This document shows, in pieces, positions 18,891 through 26,858 of a stretch of 64,000 nt of DNA. Every line of letters starts with the position of its first letter. The first letter of the stretch is position 1. The stretch lies in the NCBI GenBank assembly GCA_003164895.1, contig PLUL01000064.1, positions 1-64,000 of the forward strand. Direction: 5' to 3'. This DNA is from Bacteroidota bacterium (GTDB lineage Bacteria > Bacteroidota > Bacteroidia > Palsa-948). The notes under the pieces are model-generated. The model was not told the origin of the DNA, ran no database searches, and saw only the letters and a program-made list of their open reading frames with translations. The translations under genes and the position numbers were made by a program.

Positions 18891-19265
18891 ATGGAACCAT
18901 TAATTCTCAAAGGAACAGAAGACACTCCTTCAATAACATTGGATAACATTAACAAACAATATGAAATTTCTGGGCGTTCATTGCCCGAAGATGTAGTATT
19001 GTTTTATCAGCCGGTGCTCGACTGGTTGAATTTATATTCTGAAAAACCTGCGGAAGAAATGGTTTGGAAATTCAAATTGGAATATTTCAACACCGCATCT
19101 TCTAAAATCATTCTGGATATTCTGATGAAGTTGGAAGAAATTAATGAGAAAGGAACAAATGTGATTGTGCAATGGCATTACGACCAAAAAGATAATGATA
19201 TGATGGAAGCCGGAGAAGAATATAAAGATTTGGTAGGATTAACTTTTGAGATGGTTGGGTTTTAA
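18891..19265 (+). CDS. siaC: SiaC-family regulatory phosphoprotein (DUF1987)
   Basis: A 124-residue protein of the SiaC/DUF1987 family, with a fold similar to anti-sigma factor antagonists. It has the family's N-terminus (ILKGTEDTPSITLD), the SGRSLPEDVVLFY block and the YFNTASSKIILDIL helix. T68 in NTASS falls at the same position as the phosphorylated Thr68 of P. aeruginosa SiaC. There SiaB phosphorylates and SiaA dephosphorylates this residue, and the unphosphorylated form activates the diguanylate cyclase SiaD. No GGDEF protein is encoded in this window, so the partner must differ. The closest candidate is the ABC exporter immediately downstream. Confidence 0.93.
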   Translation: MEPLILKGTEDTPSITLDNINKQYEISGRSLPEDVVLFYQPVLDWLNLYSEKPAEEMVWKFKLEYFNTASSKIILDILMKLEEINEKGTNVIVQWHYDQKDNDMMEAGEEYKDLVGLTFEMVGF

Positions 19266-19293
19266 ATTTTCCCACCAATTGAATTTTTAATTT

Positions 19294-22200
19294 ATGAGTG
19301 AAGAAATTCTAAAAGCATTGATGGAACTCTTTGCCATTATCTCTAAACAAGATACCGGCAGCAATGCGCTTCATCGTGAATTTGTTTCCACATTTCTTAC
19401 CAGCCAATTAAGCAAAAATAAAGTAGAAGAATATTTATTGCTCTATGATGTTATTTTAAATAAACCGGATAAAAACGAACACAAAGAAGTTACTAAACTT
19501 ACTTCGGTAAAAGATTCAGTTAAAATTCTTGCGATTTGCAGAAAAATAAATAAAACGCTCACACAAAAACAAAAAATTGTTGTGTTAGTCAGATTGTATG
19601 AATTGGTAAAGTCGGACAATTCGCTTACCGCTCAACGCGCGCAAATTATTAATACCGTTTCAACTGTTTTTAGAATTGATATCCAAGAATCCAAATTAAT
19701 TGAGAGCTATGTTCTGGATGACAATCCAAATTCTTACGAGTCAAACAATGTTTTGCTGATTGATAATAAAAAAGAATCTGCTGCGATTAGCGAGAATGGC
19801 ATCAATCATTTTGTTGCCGATGGATTAGATGGTTTCATAAAAGTCATTCGGGTTGAAAGTGTAAATCTTTTCTTTTTAAAATACCTTGGAAGCGCTGAAC
19901 TTTTTCTAAACGGACTTCCTCTTTCAAAAAGTTCTATTTACATTTTACCGCACGGCAGCACATTGAGATTGCCGAGAGGAACTATTTATTACAGCGAAGT
20001 AGTTTCCATTTTTTTAAAAAATGTAAGCGAAACAGAATTGCTTTTCAACGCGCAAAATATTACTTATGTTTTTCCGAATGGAAAAGTTGCTCTCACCGAT
20101 ATTAACATTTGTGAAAAATCCGGCACACTCGTTGGCATCATGGGCGCAAGCGGCGCAGGCAAAAGCACTTTATTAAATGTACTTTCTGGATTGGAAATTC
20201 CTTCGCAAGGAAGCATCACGATAAACGATGAAGATATTTTTAAAGACAAAGAAAAATTAAAAGGCGTAATCGGTTACATAGCGCAGGACGACCTTTTGAT
20301 TGAAGAACTCACTGTTTTTCAAAATTTATATTACAATGCAAAATTGTGTTTCAAAAATAAAACGGAAGAAGAAATAAAAGAAAAGGTAACGCAAACACTT
20401 TCCAATCTGGGATTATTGGAAGCGAAAGATATTAAGGTGGGTTCGCCTCTCCACAAAACGATTAGTGGCGGACAAAGAAAGAGATTAAATATTTCCTTGG
20501 AACTTATTCGTGAACCATCGGTTCTTTTTGTGGATGAACCGACATCGGGATTGTCCTCAAGAGATTCTGAAAATGTAATGGACCTTTTAAAAGAATTAAC
20601 CCAAAAAGGAAAATTGATTTTTGTTGTTATTCATCAACCATCTTCCGATATTTTTAAAATGTTTGATAAAATTGTTTTGCTGGATGTTGGCGGATATCAG
20701 ATTTATTACGGCAATGCGATTGAATCCATTATGTATCTCAAAAAAGCGTCCAATCAAATTAACAGCGAGATTGGCGAGTGTGAAACGTGCGGAAATGTTA
20801 ACCCTGAAATGTTATTTAATATCATCGAAGCGAAAGAAGTGGATGAATACGGACATTACACGCTTGAACGGAAAATGTCGCCGCACAATTGGTATGAAAT
20901 GTTTAAAGCCAAATTCAAATTGGAAGTTGGCAAAGCGGGAAAAAACCTTCCGAAAAGTATTTTTAATATTCCGAATAGAATAAAACAATTTTCAATTTTT
21001 ATTACTCGCGATGTACTTTCTAAAATCAGTAACCGACAATATTTATTACTCAGTTTGCTTGAAGCTCCGTTGCTGGCTTTTATCCTTTCGTTTATCATTC
21101 GGTATAACGACACTAATGAAAAATCGCGTTATGTTTTTATGGATAATGAAAATATACCCGCTTATATTTTCATGTCCGTAATTGTTGTTTTGTTTTTAGG
21201 ATTAACAATCAGCGCAGAGGAAATCTACAAAGACAGAAAAATTTTGAAGAGAGAACGATTTCTAAATTTAAGTCGTCTCAGTTATTTATCTTCTAAAGTC
21301 ATTATTCTGATATTTATTTCAGCCATTCAGTCCGCTTTGTTTGTATTGATTGGCAATTATATTGTTGGAATAAAAGGAATGTTTTTTGCTTACTGGCTGA
21401 TGTTATTTTCCGTTTCGTGTTTTGCAAATATTTTAGGACTGAATATTTCATCCGCTTTCAATTCGGCAGTTACTATTTACATTTTAATACCGCTTCTTGT
21501 AATTCCGCAAATGATTTTAGGTGGCGCTATGTTTAGTTATGAAAAATTGAACAGAGCGGTTGGCGGCGGATATCAAGTTCCAAAAATAGCCAGCGCGATG
21601 ACTGCTCGATGGGCGTATGAAGGATTAATGGTAAATCAATATGTGAATAATAATTTTGACAATATATTTTTTACTAATGATAAAAAAATCAGCAGCGCTA
21701 ATTATAAATTAGCTTATTATCTTCCTGAATTACTTAACATACGAACTACAATTTCAGATAATTTGGATATAGTTAAAGTAAAAAACAAATATGTTTTCTT
21801 ATTAAATGAATTGGAGAAAGAAAAAAAGATTTCAGGCGTTGATTTTAAAATCAGCAATGATTCGATAAATCCTCTTGCCATTCGTAATAACTTAAATGAA
21901 ATTTATTTAGTAATTCAAAAGCTGAAAACTCATTATTCAGATATACTTAATAAATCAGATAACGAAAAAAGCAAGATGGTTGTTTCACTTACCGGAGATC
22001 CGATTTCCAGAAATAAATTTTATAGAATTAAGGAAGATTATTCAAACTCCTATCTCGCAGATATTGTTCACAATAACCAACTAGTAAGAAAATATATTGT
22101 TGAAAGAAACGGCATCAATCAAATCATTGATCCTGTTTTTCAGGACTCGAAAATCGGAATTGTTTCAATGAATGACCCTTTATTTATTGCCACTAAATAT

Positions 22201-22407
22201 TTATTTTACAAAAATATTCCTACTTTATTTTACAATATCATTATTATTTGGTTTATGTCTTTGGGCGGTTTTATACTGCTGTATTTTGATGTGCTGAAAA
22301 AAATAATTTCATTCAAGGGATTTAAAATGGCTTATCAGATGATAAATACGCTTGGAGTGGTTTCAAAAAAAATTACAACTACAAAACAACTGGACGAAAA
22401 CATTTAA
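19294..22407 (+). CDS. ABCG-type exporter half-transporter with N-terminal TerB/FHA-like region
   Basis: A 1037-residue fusion of ATPase and permease. Residues about 1-150 are helical and resemble TerB-like domains; about 155-245 contain a beta-rich, FHA-like segment (ELFLNGLPL, then ILPHGSTLRLP). The ATPase follows, with Walker A GASGAGKST near 283, signature ISGGQRKRLN, Walker B VLFVDEPTSGL and H-loop VIHQPSSD, all typical of the ABCG/White subfamily. The permease has about six TM segments (about 580-755, and one near 980) with a large extracytoplasmic loop between the last two. It starts 28 nt after siaC and ends 2 nt before the lipoprotein gene. Position and regulatory N-terminus suggest control by the SiaABC-like switch. 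The substrate is unknown. Confidence 0.88.
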   Translation: MSEEILKALMELFAIISKQDTGSNALHREFVSTFLTSQLSKNKVEEYLLLYDVILNKPDKNEHKEVTKLTSVKDSVKILAICRKINKTLTQKQKIVVLVRLYELVKSDNSLTAQRAQIINTVSTVFRIDIQESKLIESYVLDDNPNSYESNNVLLIDNKKESAAISENGINHFVADGLDGFIKVIRVESVNLFFLKYLGSAELFLNGLPLSKSSIYILPHGSTLRLPRGTIYYSEVVSIFLKNVSETELLFNAQNITYVFPNGKVALTDINICEKSGTLVGIMGASGAGKSTLLNVLSGLEIPSQGSITINDEDIFKDKEKLKGVIGYIAQDDLLIEELTVFQNLYYNAKLCFKNKTEEEIKEKVTQTLSNLGLLEAKDIKVGSPLHKTISGGQRKRLNISLELIREPSVLFVDEPTSGLSSRDSENVMDLLKELTQKGKLIFVVIHQPSSDIFKMFDKIVLLDVGGYQIYYGNAIESIMYLKKASNQINSEIGECETCGNVNPEMLFNIIEAKEVDEYGHYTLERKMSPHNWYEMFKAKFKLEVGKAGKNLPKSIFNIPNRIKQFSIFITRDVLSKISNRQYLLLSLLEAPLLAFILSFIIRYNDTNEKSRYVFMDNENIPAYIFMSVIVVLFLGLTISAEEIYKDRKILKRERFLNLSRLSYLSSKVIILIFISAIQSALFVLIGNYIVGIKGMFFAYWLMLFSVSCFANILGLNISSAFNSAVTIYILIPLLVIPQMILGGAMFSYEKLNRAVGGGYQVPKIASAMTARWAYEGLMVNQYVNNNFDNIFFTNDKKISSANYKLAYYLPELLNIRTTISDNLDIVKVKNKYVFLLNELEKEKKISGVDFKISNDSINPLAIRNNLNEIYLVIQKLKTHYSDILNKSDNEKSKMVVSLTGDPISRNKFYRIKEDYSNSYLADIVHNNQLVRKYIVERNGINQIIDPVFQDSKIGIVSMNDPLFIATKYLFYKNIPTLFYNIIIIWFMSLGGFILLYFDVLKKIISFKGFKMAYQMINTLGVVSKKITTTKQLDENI

Positions 22408-22409
22408 TT

Positions 22410-23315
22410 ATGAAAACACAAATAGTTAAACACGCTCTGTATTCTTTTTGTATTGCCGGAACATTTTTATCCTGCAATTCAAACGAAGACACTTTAAAAA
22501 TTGAACACGGAAAAGATTCTACAAAAACAGTTATTAATGTTTCGGAAAAAACTATTAATAACCTGATTCAATCTATTCCAAGTCCGATTGAAATGGCTTC
22601 AATTATAAAAGAATCGGGCGCGGAATACAATGAAAATATTCTTAACCCGTCAGAGAATTATAAAAAATACGGAACCAGCATGGATAAAGCCATCAATATT
22701 GGAATTTACAGTGCTGACCTCGGCTACATTAATATCTATGAAAAATCGCTTTCAAGTATTACCTATTTGCGTTCGATTAAAAATTTATCAAATGATATTC
22801 AGGTAGGACAATTTTTTGATTTTGAAACGCTGAATAAACTTGCATCCAACAATAAAAATATGGATTCATTGCTTTTCATCAGCACATCCTGTTTTAATAA
22901 AATGGATAAATACCTGCGTGAACACAAAAGAAATGAATTAAGTATTCTGATTATTACTGGAGCGTGGGTGGAAGGTTTGTATATTACTTCTGAAATCGCT
23001 AAGAGCAACAAAACTGATGCGCTGGTTGAAAATATTGGCGCACAAAAAATAAATATTGGAAACCTGATGGTGATTCTTGACCTTTATAAAGGCGACCCCT
23101 ACTTTAAAAAGCTGGGCGATTCATTCTCTAATTTGAAAAAAATTTATGATGGAATTACAATTACTTATGAATATAAAGAACCTGTTACAAAAGAAGTAAA
23201 CGGAGAATTAGTTATTGAGGATAACACTACAAGCAAAGTAGTTGTAACAGATGAACAACAAAAAACAATTCAGGAAGTAATAACAAAACTTAGAAAAGAA
23301 ATTATTTCATTATAA
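22410..23315 (+). CDS. Lipoprotein of unknown function, paralogue of the protein at 51819-52676
   Basis: A 301-residue protein with a signal peptide and a lipobox-like FLSCN near residue 22. The mature part is mostly helical. Conserved blocks shared with the product at 51819-52676 are SIPSPIEMA / SLPSPLVMA, the IGIYSADLGYI / LGVYSSDLAYV block, LSDD(L/I), IITGAWVEGLYI / IFTGAWVENMYI and a C-terminal (L/T)RKEI. I do not know a named family. It sits 2 nt after the ABC exporter and closes the cluster, so it may be a periplasmic or outer-membrane partner of the exporter. Both paralogous loci also encode a copy of the small secreted protein family seen at 9344-9799. Confidence 0.8.
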   Translation: MKTQIVKHALYSFCIAGTFLSCNSNEDTLKIEHGKDSTKTVINVSEKTINNLIQSIPSPIEMASIIKESGAEYNENILNPSENYKKYGTSMDKAINIGIYSADLGYINIYEKSLSSITYLRSIKNLSNDIQVGQFFDFETLNKLASNNKNMDSLLFISTSCFNKMDKYLREHKRNELSILIITGAWVEGLYITSEIAKSNKTDALVENIGAQKINIGNLMVILDLYKGDPYFKKLGDSFSNLKKIYDGITITYEYKEPVTKEVNGELVIEDNTTSKVVVTDEQQKTIQEVITKLRKEIISL

Positions 23316-23459
23316 TTTAATATTGTGATTATTTTAGCGCAATTAACATATTTGTTTTTGAGTGAAAATCAAAACTCTAATATGTTCCAAATTTCCCAAA
23401 TTGTTCTTGATTTTTTTGCACCCTAAAACCCAAGTTTATGTATAACAATGAATAATAAT

Positions 23460-23467
23460 TACCTTTG
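23460..23467 (+). promoter_or_regulatory. Candidate Bacteroidota -7 promoter element
   Basis: TACCTTTG matches the Bacteroidota sigma-ABfr -7 consensus TAnnTTTG, 35 nt before the AMP nucleosidase ATG. No clear -33 TTG is visible at the right distance. It lies in the 187-nt gap after the sensory cluster, which holds no other gene. Confidence 0.5.
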
Positions 23468-23502
23468 TATAAATATTTTTAAAGAATAGTTCTCGTTTTG
23501 TA

Positions 23503-24273
23503 ATGAAAAATAAAAAAGACATAGTAGATAATTGGCTTCCGCGCTACACAGGTACAAATCTTAACGAGTTTGGAAAATATATTTTGCTTGTTAACTTCAG
23601 CAATTATGTGGAACTGTTTGCCCAATGGCATAAAGTGAAAATAAATGGCTTGAATAAACCGATGCCTAATGCCACCGCCAATGGAATTACAATTATTAAT
23701 TTCGGAATGGGAAGTGCCAATTCAGCTACGGTGATGGATTTGCTAAGCGCGATTCAGCCGAAGGCGTGTTTGTTGCTTGGAAAGTGCGGAGGATTAAAAA
23801 AGAAAAATCAGTTAGGAGATTTAATTCTTCCAATCGCTGCGATACGCGGAGAAGGAACATCCAATGATTATTTTCCACCGGAAGTTCCTGCACTTCCTGC
23901 ATTCAGTTTGCAGAAAGCGGTTTCCACTACGATTAGAAATTATGCACTTGATTATTGGACAGGAACCGTTTATTCTACAAATAGAAGAGTATGGGAGCAT
24001 GATGCTGCTTTCAAAGCATATCTGAGAAGAATCCGTTGCATGGGAATTGACATGGAAACAGCTACTATTTTTATTACAGGATTTGCAAACAAAATCCCTG
24101 TTGGAGCATTGCTGCTGGTTTCGGATCAGCCAATGATTCCCGAAGGAGTGAAAACTGAAGAGAGCGATAAAAAAGTCACCCAAAATTTCTCATCCAATCA
24201 TCTTAAAATTGGAATTGACTCATTGAACGAACTCATCAACAAAGGATTGACAGTAAAACATCTGAAGTTTTAG
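23503..24273 (+). CDS. amn: AMP nucleosidase / nucleoside phosphorylase-fold hydrolase
   Basis: A 256-residue enzyme of the PNP/UDP phosphorylase superfamily, matching the Bacteroidota AMP nucleosidase type. INFGMGSANSATVMDLL and LLLGKCGGLKKKNQLGDLILP form the phosphate and base-binding core, and GIDMETATIFITGFANKIP is the C-terminal signature with the conserved Met-Glu that contacts ribose. The reaction is AMP to adenine plus ribose 5-phosphate. It is shorter than E. coli Amn, lacking the N-terminal regulatory domain, as usual for this phylum. It is convergent with the cdd-nupC-deoC operon, so the area is devoted to nucleoside salvage. Confidence 0.88.
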   Translation: MKNKKDIVDNWLPRYTGTNLNEFGKYILLVNFSNYVELFAQWHKVKINGLNKPMPNATANGITIINFGMGSANSATVMDLLSAIQPKACLLLGKCGGLKKKNQLGDLILPIAAIRGEGTSNDYFPPEVPALPAFSLQKAVSTTIRNYALDYWTGTVYSTNRRVWEHDAAFKAYLRRIRCMGIDMETATIFITGFANKIPVGALLLVSDQPMIPEGVKTEESDKKVTQNFSSNHLKIGIDSLNELINKGLTVKHLKF

Positions 24274-24289
24274 AATTAGTTGGTAAGTG

Positions 24290-24691
24290 CTATAACTTAA
24301 ACGCTTCAGGTAAGAGATCGGTAATTTTTTTGCATTCAATTTTTCCTCCGGTAGTTTTAAAAATCACCCCAGTTGTTTCCTGATTTGAAAATTCCGCTAT
24401 CACTTGTCTGCACGCACCGCAAGGAGGAATTGGTGAATCGTTTTCTATTGCAACAGCGATGAATTTGATTTTCATACTTGTTCCTTCTGCATTTACTGCG
24501 GCAGAAATTGCATTTCTTTCTGCGCAAGTTGTTAATCCGAAAGAAGCATTTTCGACATTACAACCAGTATAAGTATTTCCATTTTCAGTTATCACTACAG
24601 CACCAACATGCATTTTAGAATATGGAGCATGTGCTTTTTTACTTGCTTGTTTTGCTTTCGCAAATAAATCTTTGAAAGAATTGTTTTCCAT
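24290..24691 (-). CDS. cdd: Cytidine deaminase
   Basis: A 133-residue cytidine deaminase of the small homotetrameric class. Zinc ligands and the catalytic Glu are in CNVENASFGLTTCAERNAI (C and E of CAE) and in PPCGACRQVI (two Cys). It converts cytidine and deoxycytidine to uridine and deoxyuridine, feeding the pyrimidine-nucleoside phosphorylase at 30539-31864. It is the last gene of a five-gene minus-strand operon (deoC, two aldehyde dehydrogenase genes, nupC, cdd), 11 nt after nupC. Confidence 0.95.
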   Translation of the reverse strand: MENNSFKDLFAKAKQASKKAHAPYSKMHVGAVVITENGNTYTGCNVENASFGLTTCAERNAISAAVNAEGTSMKIKFIAVAIENDSPIPPCGACRQVIAEFSNQETTGVIFKTTGGKIECKKITDLLPEAFKL

Positions 24692-24702
24692 ATTCGATGT
24701 GT

Positions 24703-25950
24703 TTAAAATAAAATTCCTGCAATAGTTGCTGAAAGATAAGATGCAAGAGTTCCGCAGAGCAATGCTTTGAGCCCGAGTTTTGCCAGATCGGCTTTGCGCT
24801 CGGGAGCTAACTCACCAATTCCGCCAATTTGCATTCCCACGCTGCTGAAATTTGCAAATCCGCAAATGGCAAAACTCACGATCAACATTCCTTTTTCGCT
24901 GAAAATATTTTTGTAAGTACCTGTTAAATCTTTAAAAGCAACAAATTCATTCACCGTTAATTTTTCTCCAAGCAAAGTAGCCACACCATTCACATCTTGA
25001 TTAGGAACTCCCATTGCCCAAGCAAACGGATAAAATATTTTGCCGAAAACCCAATTGAGTGTAAGTTCAAAATCGAGGTGAAATAACATTCCGACTTTGA
25101 TCAACAGATAATTTATAAATGCGATCAACGCAATAAATCCGATCAGCATCGCAATTACATTGACAGAAATCTTCATTCCATCCCCCGCTCCATGTGTGAT
25201 CGCATCAATTACGTTGGTATAAGGAGTTTTCACTTCCAGCTTCACATTTCCCATGGTTTCGCTTGTTTCTGTTTCCGGGAAAATAATTTTCGAGATCACC
25301 AAGGCGCCAGGCGCTGCCATCAAACTCGCAGTCAACAAATATTCGGCTTTGGCGCCCATGTTCACGTAAACAATTAAAATTCCACCTGCAATGCAAGCCA
25401 AACTTCCACTCATGCTCGCCAGCAATTCGCTGTTGGTCATTCCTTTTAAATAAGGACGGATCATTACCTGCGCTTCCACTTGTCCGACAAATGCACTCGC
25501 CACATTGCTCAGCGCCTCTGCTCCACTCACACGCATGATAAAGTTCATTGCTTTGGCGATGATGCTCACTACACGCTGCATCACTCCGAAATGATAAAGT
25601 ATGGCAACTAACACGCAAACTAAAATAATCGTAGCGGTAATGCTGAACGCAAATACAAATCCGCTTTGAGCAAAGTTAGCAGAACCTCCGGCAAAATTAT
25701 CTGTCATGATTCCTCCCCAGACAAAACCTGCACCCTGGCGGGCAAAGTGTTCGAGCTTTTCCATTCCGTGTCCGAGGATCTGAAAGAAATGCGTAATGAA
25801 CGGGACTTTTAAAACACAGACTGCAATTACGAGTTGAAGTAACAATCCTGAACCAACCAAACGGTAATTGATACGTTTTCTATTATTAGAAAACAGAAAT
25901 GCAATGCCCAGAATGAGTGCAATGCCAATTAAGCCGGTAAATCTTTCCAC
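24703..25950 (-). CDS. nupC: Concentrative nucleoside transporter (NupC/CNT family)
   Basis: A 415-residue inner-membrane protein with about ten TM helices, starting at GTG. CNT family landmarks are ISGAEALSNVASAFVGQVEAQ-like residues in the middle (a VSGAEALSN block and the FVGQVEA loop) and CGFANFSSVGMQIGGIG near the C-terminus. It performs H+- or Na+-coupled uptake of nucleosides and supplies the catabolic enzymes in the same operon. It follows the truncated aldehyde dehydrogenase gene by 18 nt and is 11 nt from cdd. Confidence 0.95.
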   Translation of the reverse strand: MERFTGLIGIALILGIAFLFSNNRKRINYRLVGSGLLLQLVIAVCVLKVPFITHFFQILGHGMEKLEHFARQGAGFVWGGIMTDNFAGGSANFAQSGFVFAFSITATIILVCVLVAILYHFGVMQRVVSIIAKAMNFIMRVSGAEALSNVASAFVGQVEAQVMIRPYLKGMTNSELLASMSGSLACIAGGILIVYVNMGAKAEYLLTASLMAAPGALVISKIIFPETETSETMGNVKLEVKTPYTNVIDAITHGAGDGMKISVNVIAMLIGFIALIAFINYLLIKVGMLFHLDFELTLNWVFGKIFYPFAWAMGVPNQDVNGVATLLGEKLTVNEFVAFKDLTGTYKNIFSEKGMLIVSFAICGFANFSSVGMQIGGIGELAPERKADLAKLGLKALLCGTLASYLSATIAGILF

Positions 25951-25968
25951 GTTTGGTAAGGGGTTTAG

Positions 25969-26847
25969 TTAAATTCCTATTGGATGCCAGATGGTTTTTG
26001 TCTCTTGGAAATTCATTATTAAATATGGATCCATCATTTTATTTAGAGTTCCATTTTTATTCTGAACAACACGTTTCACATTCAGCGAAGCATTGATCTG
26101 AATGTCTTTTATTTCTTCTTTGCTGTCGCCACCGTAGAAAACAGAATTCACATCCATGTGATTTGAAAAATAGCTCACCAGCTCCTTTTTAGTTCCTGTG
26201 AGAATATTTACCACACCACCCGGAACATCCGATGAATTCAGCACTTCGCCAAAAGTAATAGCACAAAGCGGTTTTGTATACGAAGCCAATATCACGCAAG
26301 CGTTTCCGCCTACGATCACAGGAGCGATCATCGAAACAATACCAAGCAAAGAATTCTTTTCAGATGCAATGATGGAAACAACTCCTGATGGTTCAGGCAA
26401 AGAAAAATTAAAATAAGATGAAGCGACAGGATTTACGCTGCTGAAAACCTGCTGGTACTTGTCTGCCCAGCCTGAATAATAAATAAGAAGATCGATCGAA
26501 GCATTCACTTCTTGTTCCGCATCTTTCTTATTTGAACCTTGCAAAACAAGTTCATCCACGAACTGAAGTTTACGCGCTTCCAACATTTCTGCAATGCGAT
26601 AAAGTATTTGTCCGCGATTAAAGGCTGTGCGTTTGCTCCATTTGCCAAACGCAGCGCGTGCTTTCATGATCGCTTCCCTGAAATCTTTTCTCGATCCGTT
26701 GCAGATGTTTGCGATCTGAACTCCTTTTGAGTTTTTCAACGCGTAAAACCTTCCGGATTCAGTTCTTGGAAATTCTCCGCCTATGTAAAGCTTGTATGTT
26801 TTCAAGACTTTCAGGCGATCTTTTGTTGTATTTGTTTCTGCTGACAT
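25969..26847 (-). CDS. Truncated aldehyde dehydrogenase homologue lacking catalytic residues
   Basis: About 292 residues aligning with the N-terminal two thirds of an aldehyde dehydrogenase (KLYIGGEFPRTESGR, ARAAFGKWSKRTAFNRGQIL, a PEPSGVVSIIA block, VPGGVVNILTG). It ends before the region that would hold the catalytic Cys, and the usual LELGGK glutamate motif is absent. It is therefore probably non-catalytic. It directly follows a complete aldehyde dehydrogenase gene. Together they reproduce the layout of ALDH16, where a full domain is fused to a shorter second one, but here as two genes. I place the start at the ATG at 26847; an in-frame TTG lies at 26856. It is probably a structural or regulatory subunit. 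Confidence 0.8.
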   Translation of the reverse strand: MSAETNTTKDRLKVLKTYKLYIGGEFPRTESGRFYALKNSKGVQIANICNGSRKDFREAIMKARAAFGKWSKRTAFNRGQILYRIAEMLEARKLQFVDELVLQGSNKKDAEQEVNASIDLLIYYSGWADKYQQVFSSVNPVASSYFNFSLPEPSGVVSIIASEKNSLLGIVSMIAPVIVGGNACVILASYTKPLCAITFGEVLNSSDVPGGVVNILTGTKKELVSYFSNHMDVNSVFYGGDSKEEIKDIQINASLNVKRVVQNKNGTLNKMMDPYLIMNFQETKTIWHPIGI

Positions 26848-26858
26848 GTTTTTCAAAA

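Noticed and set aside
25205-25618. 137-codon minus-strand frame
   Set aside because: It is an alternative frame of the nucleoside transporter gene on the same strand, with no protein-like features.
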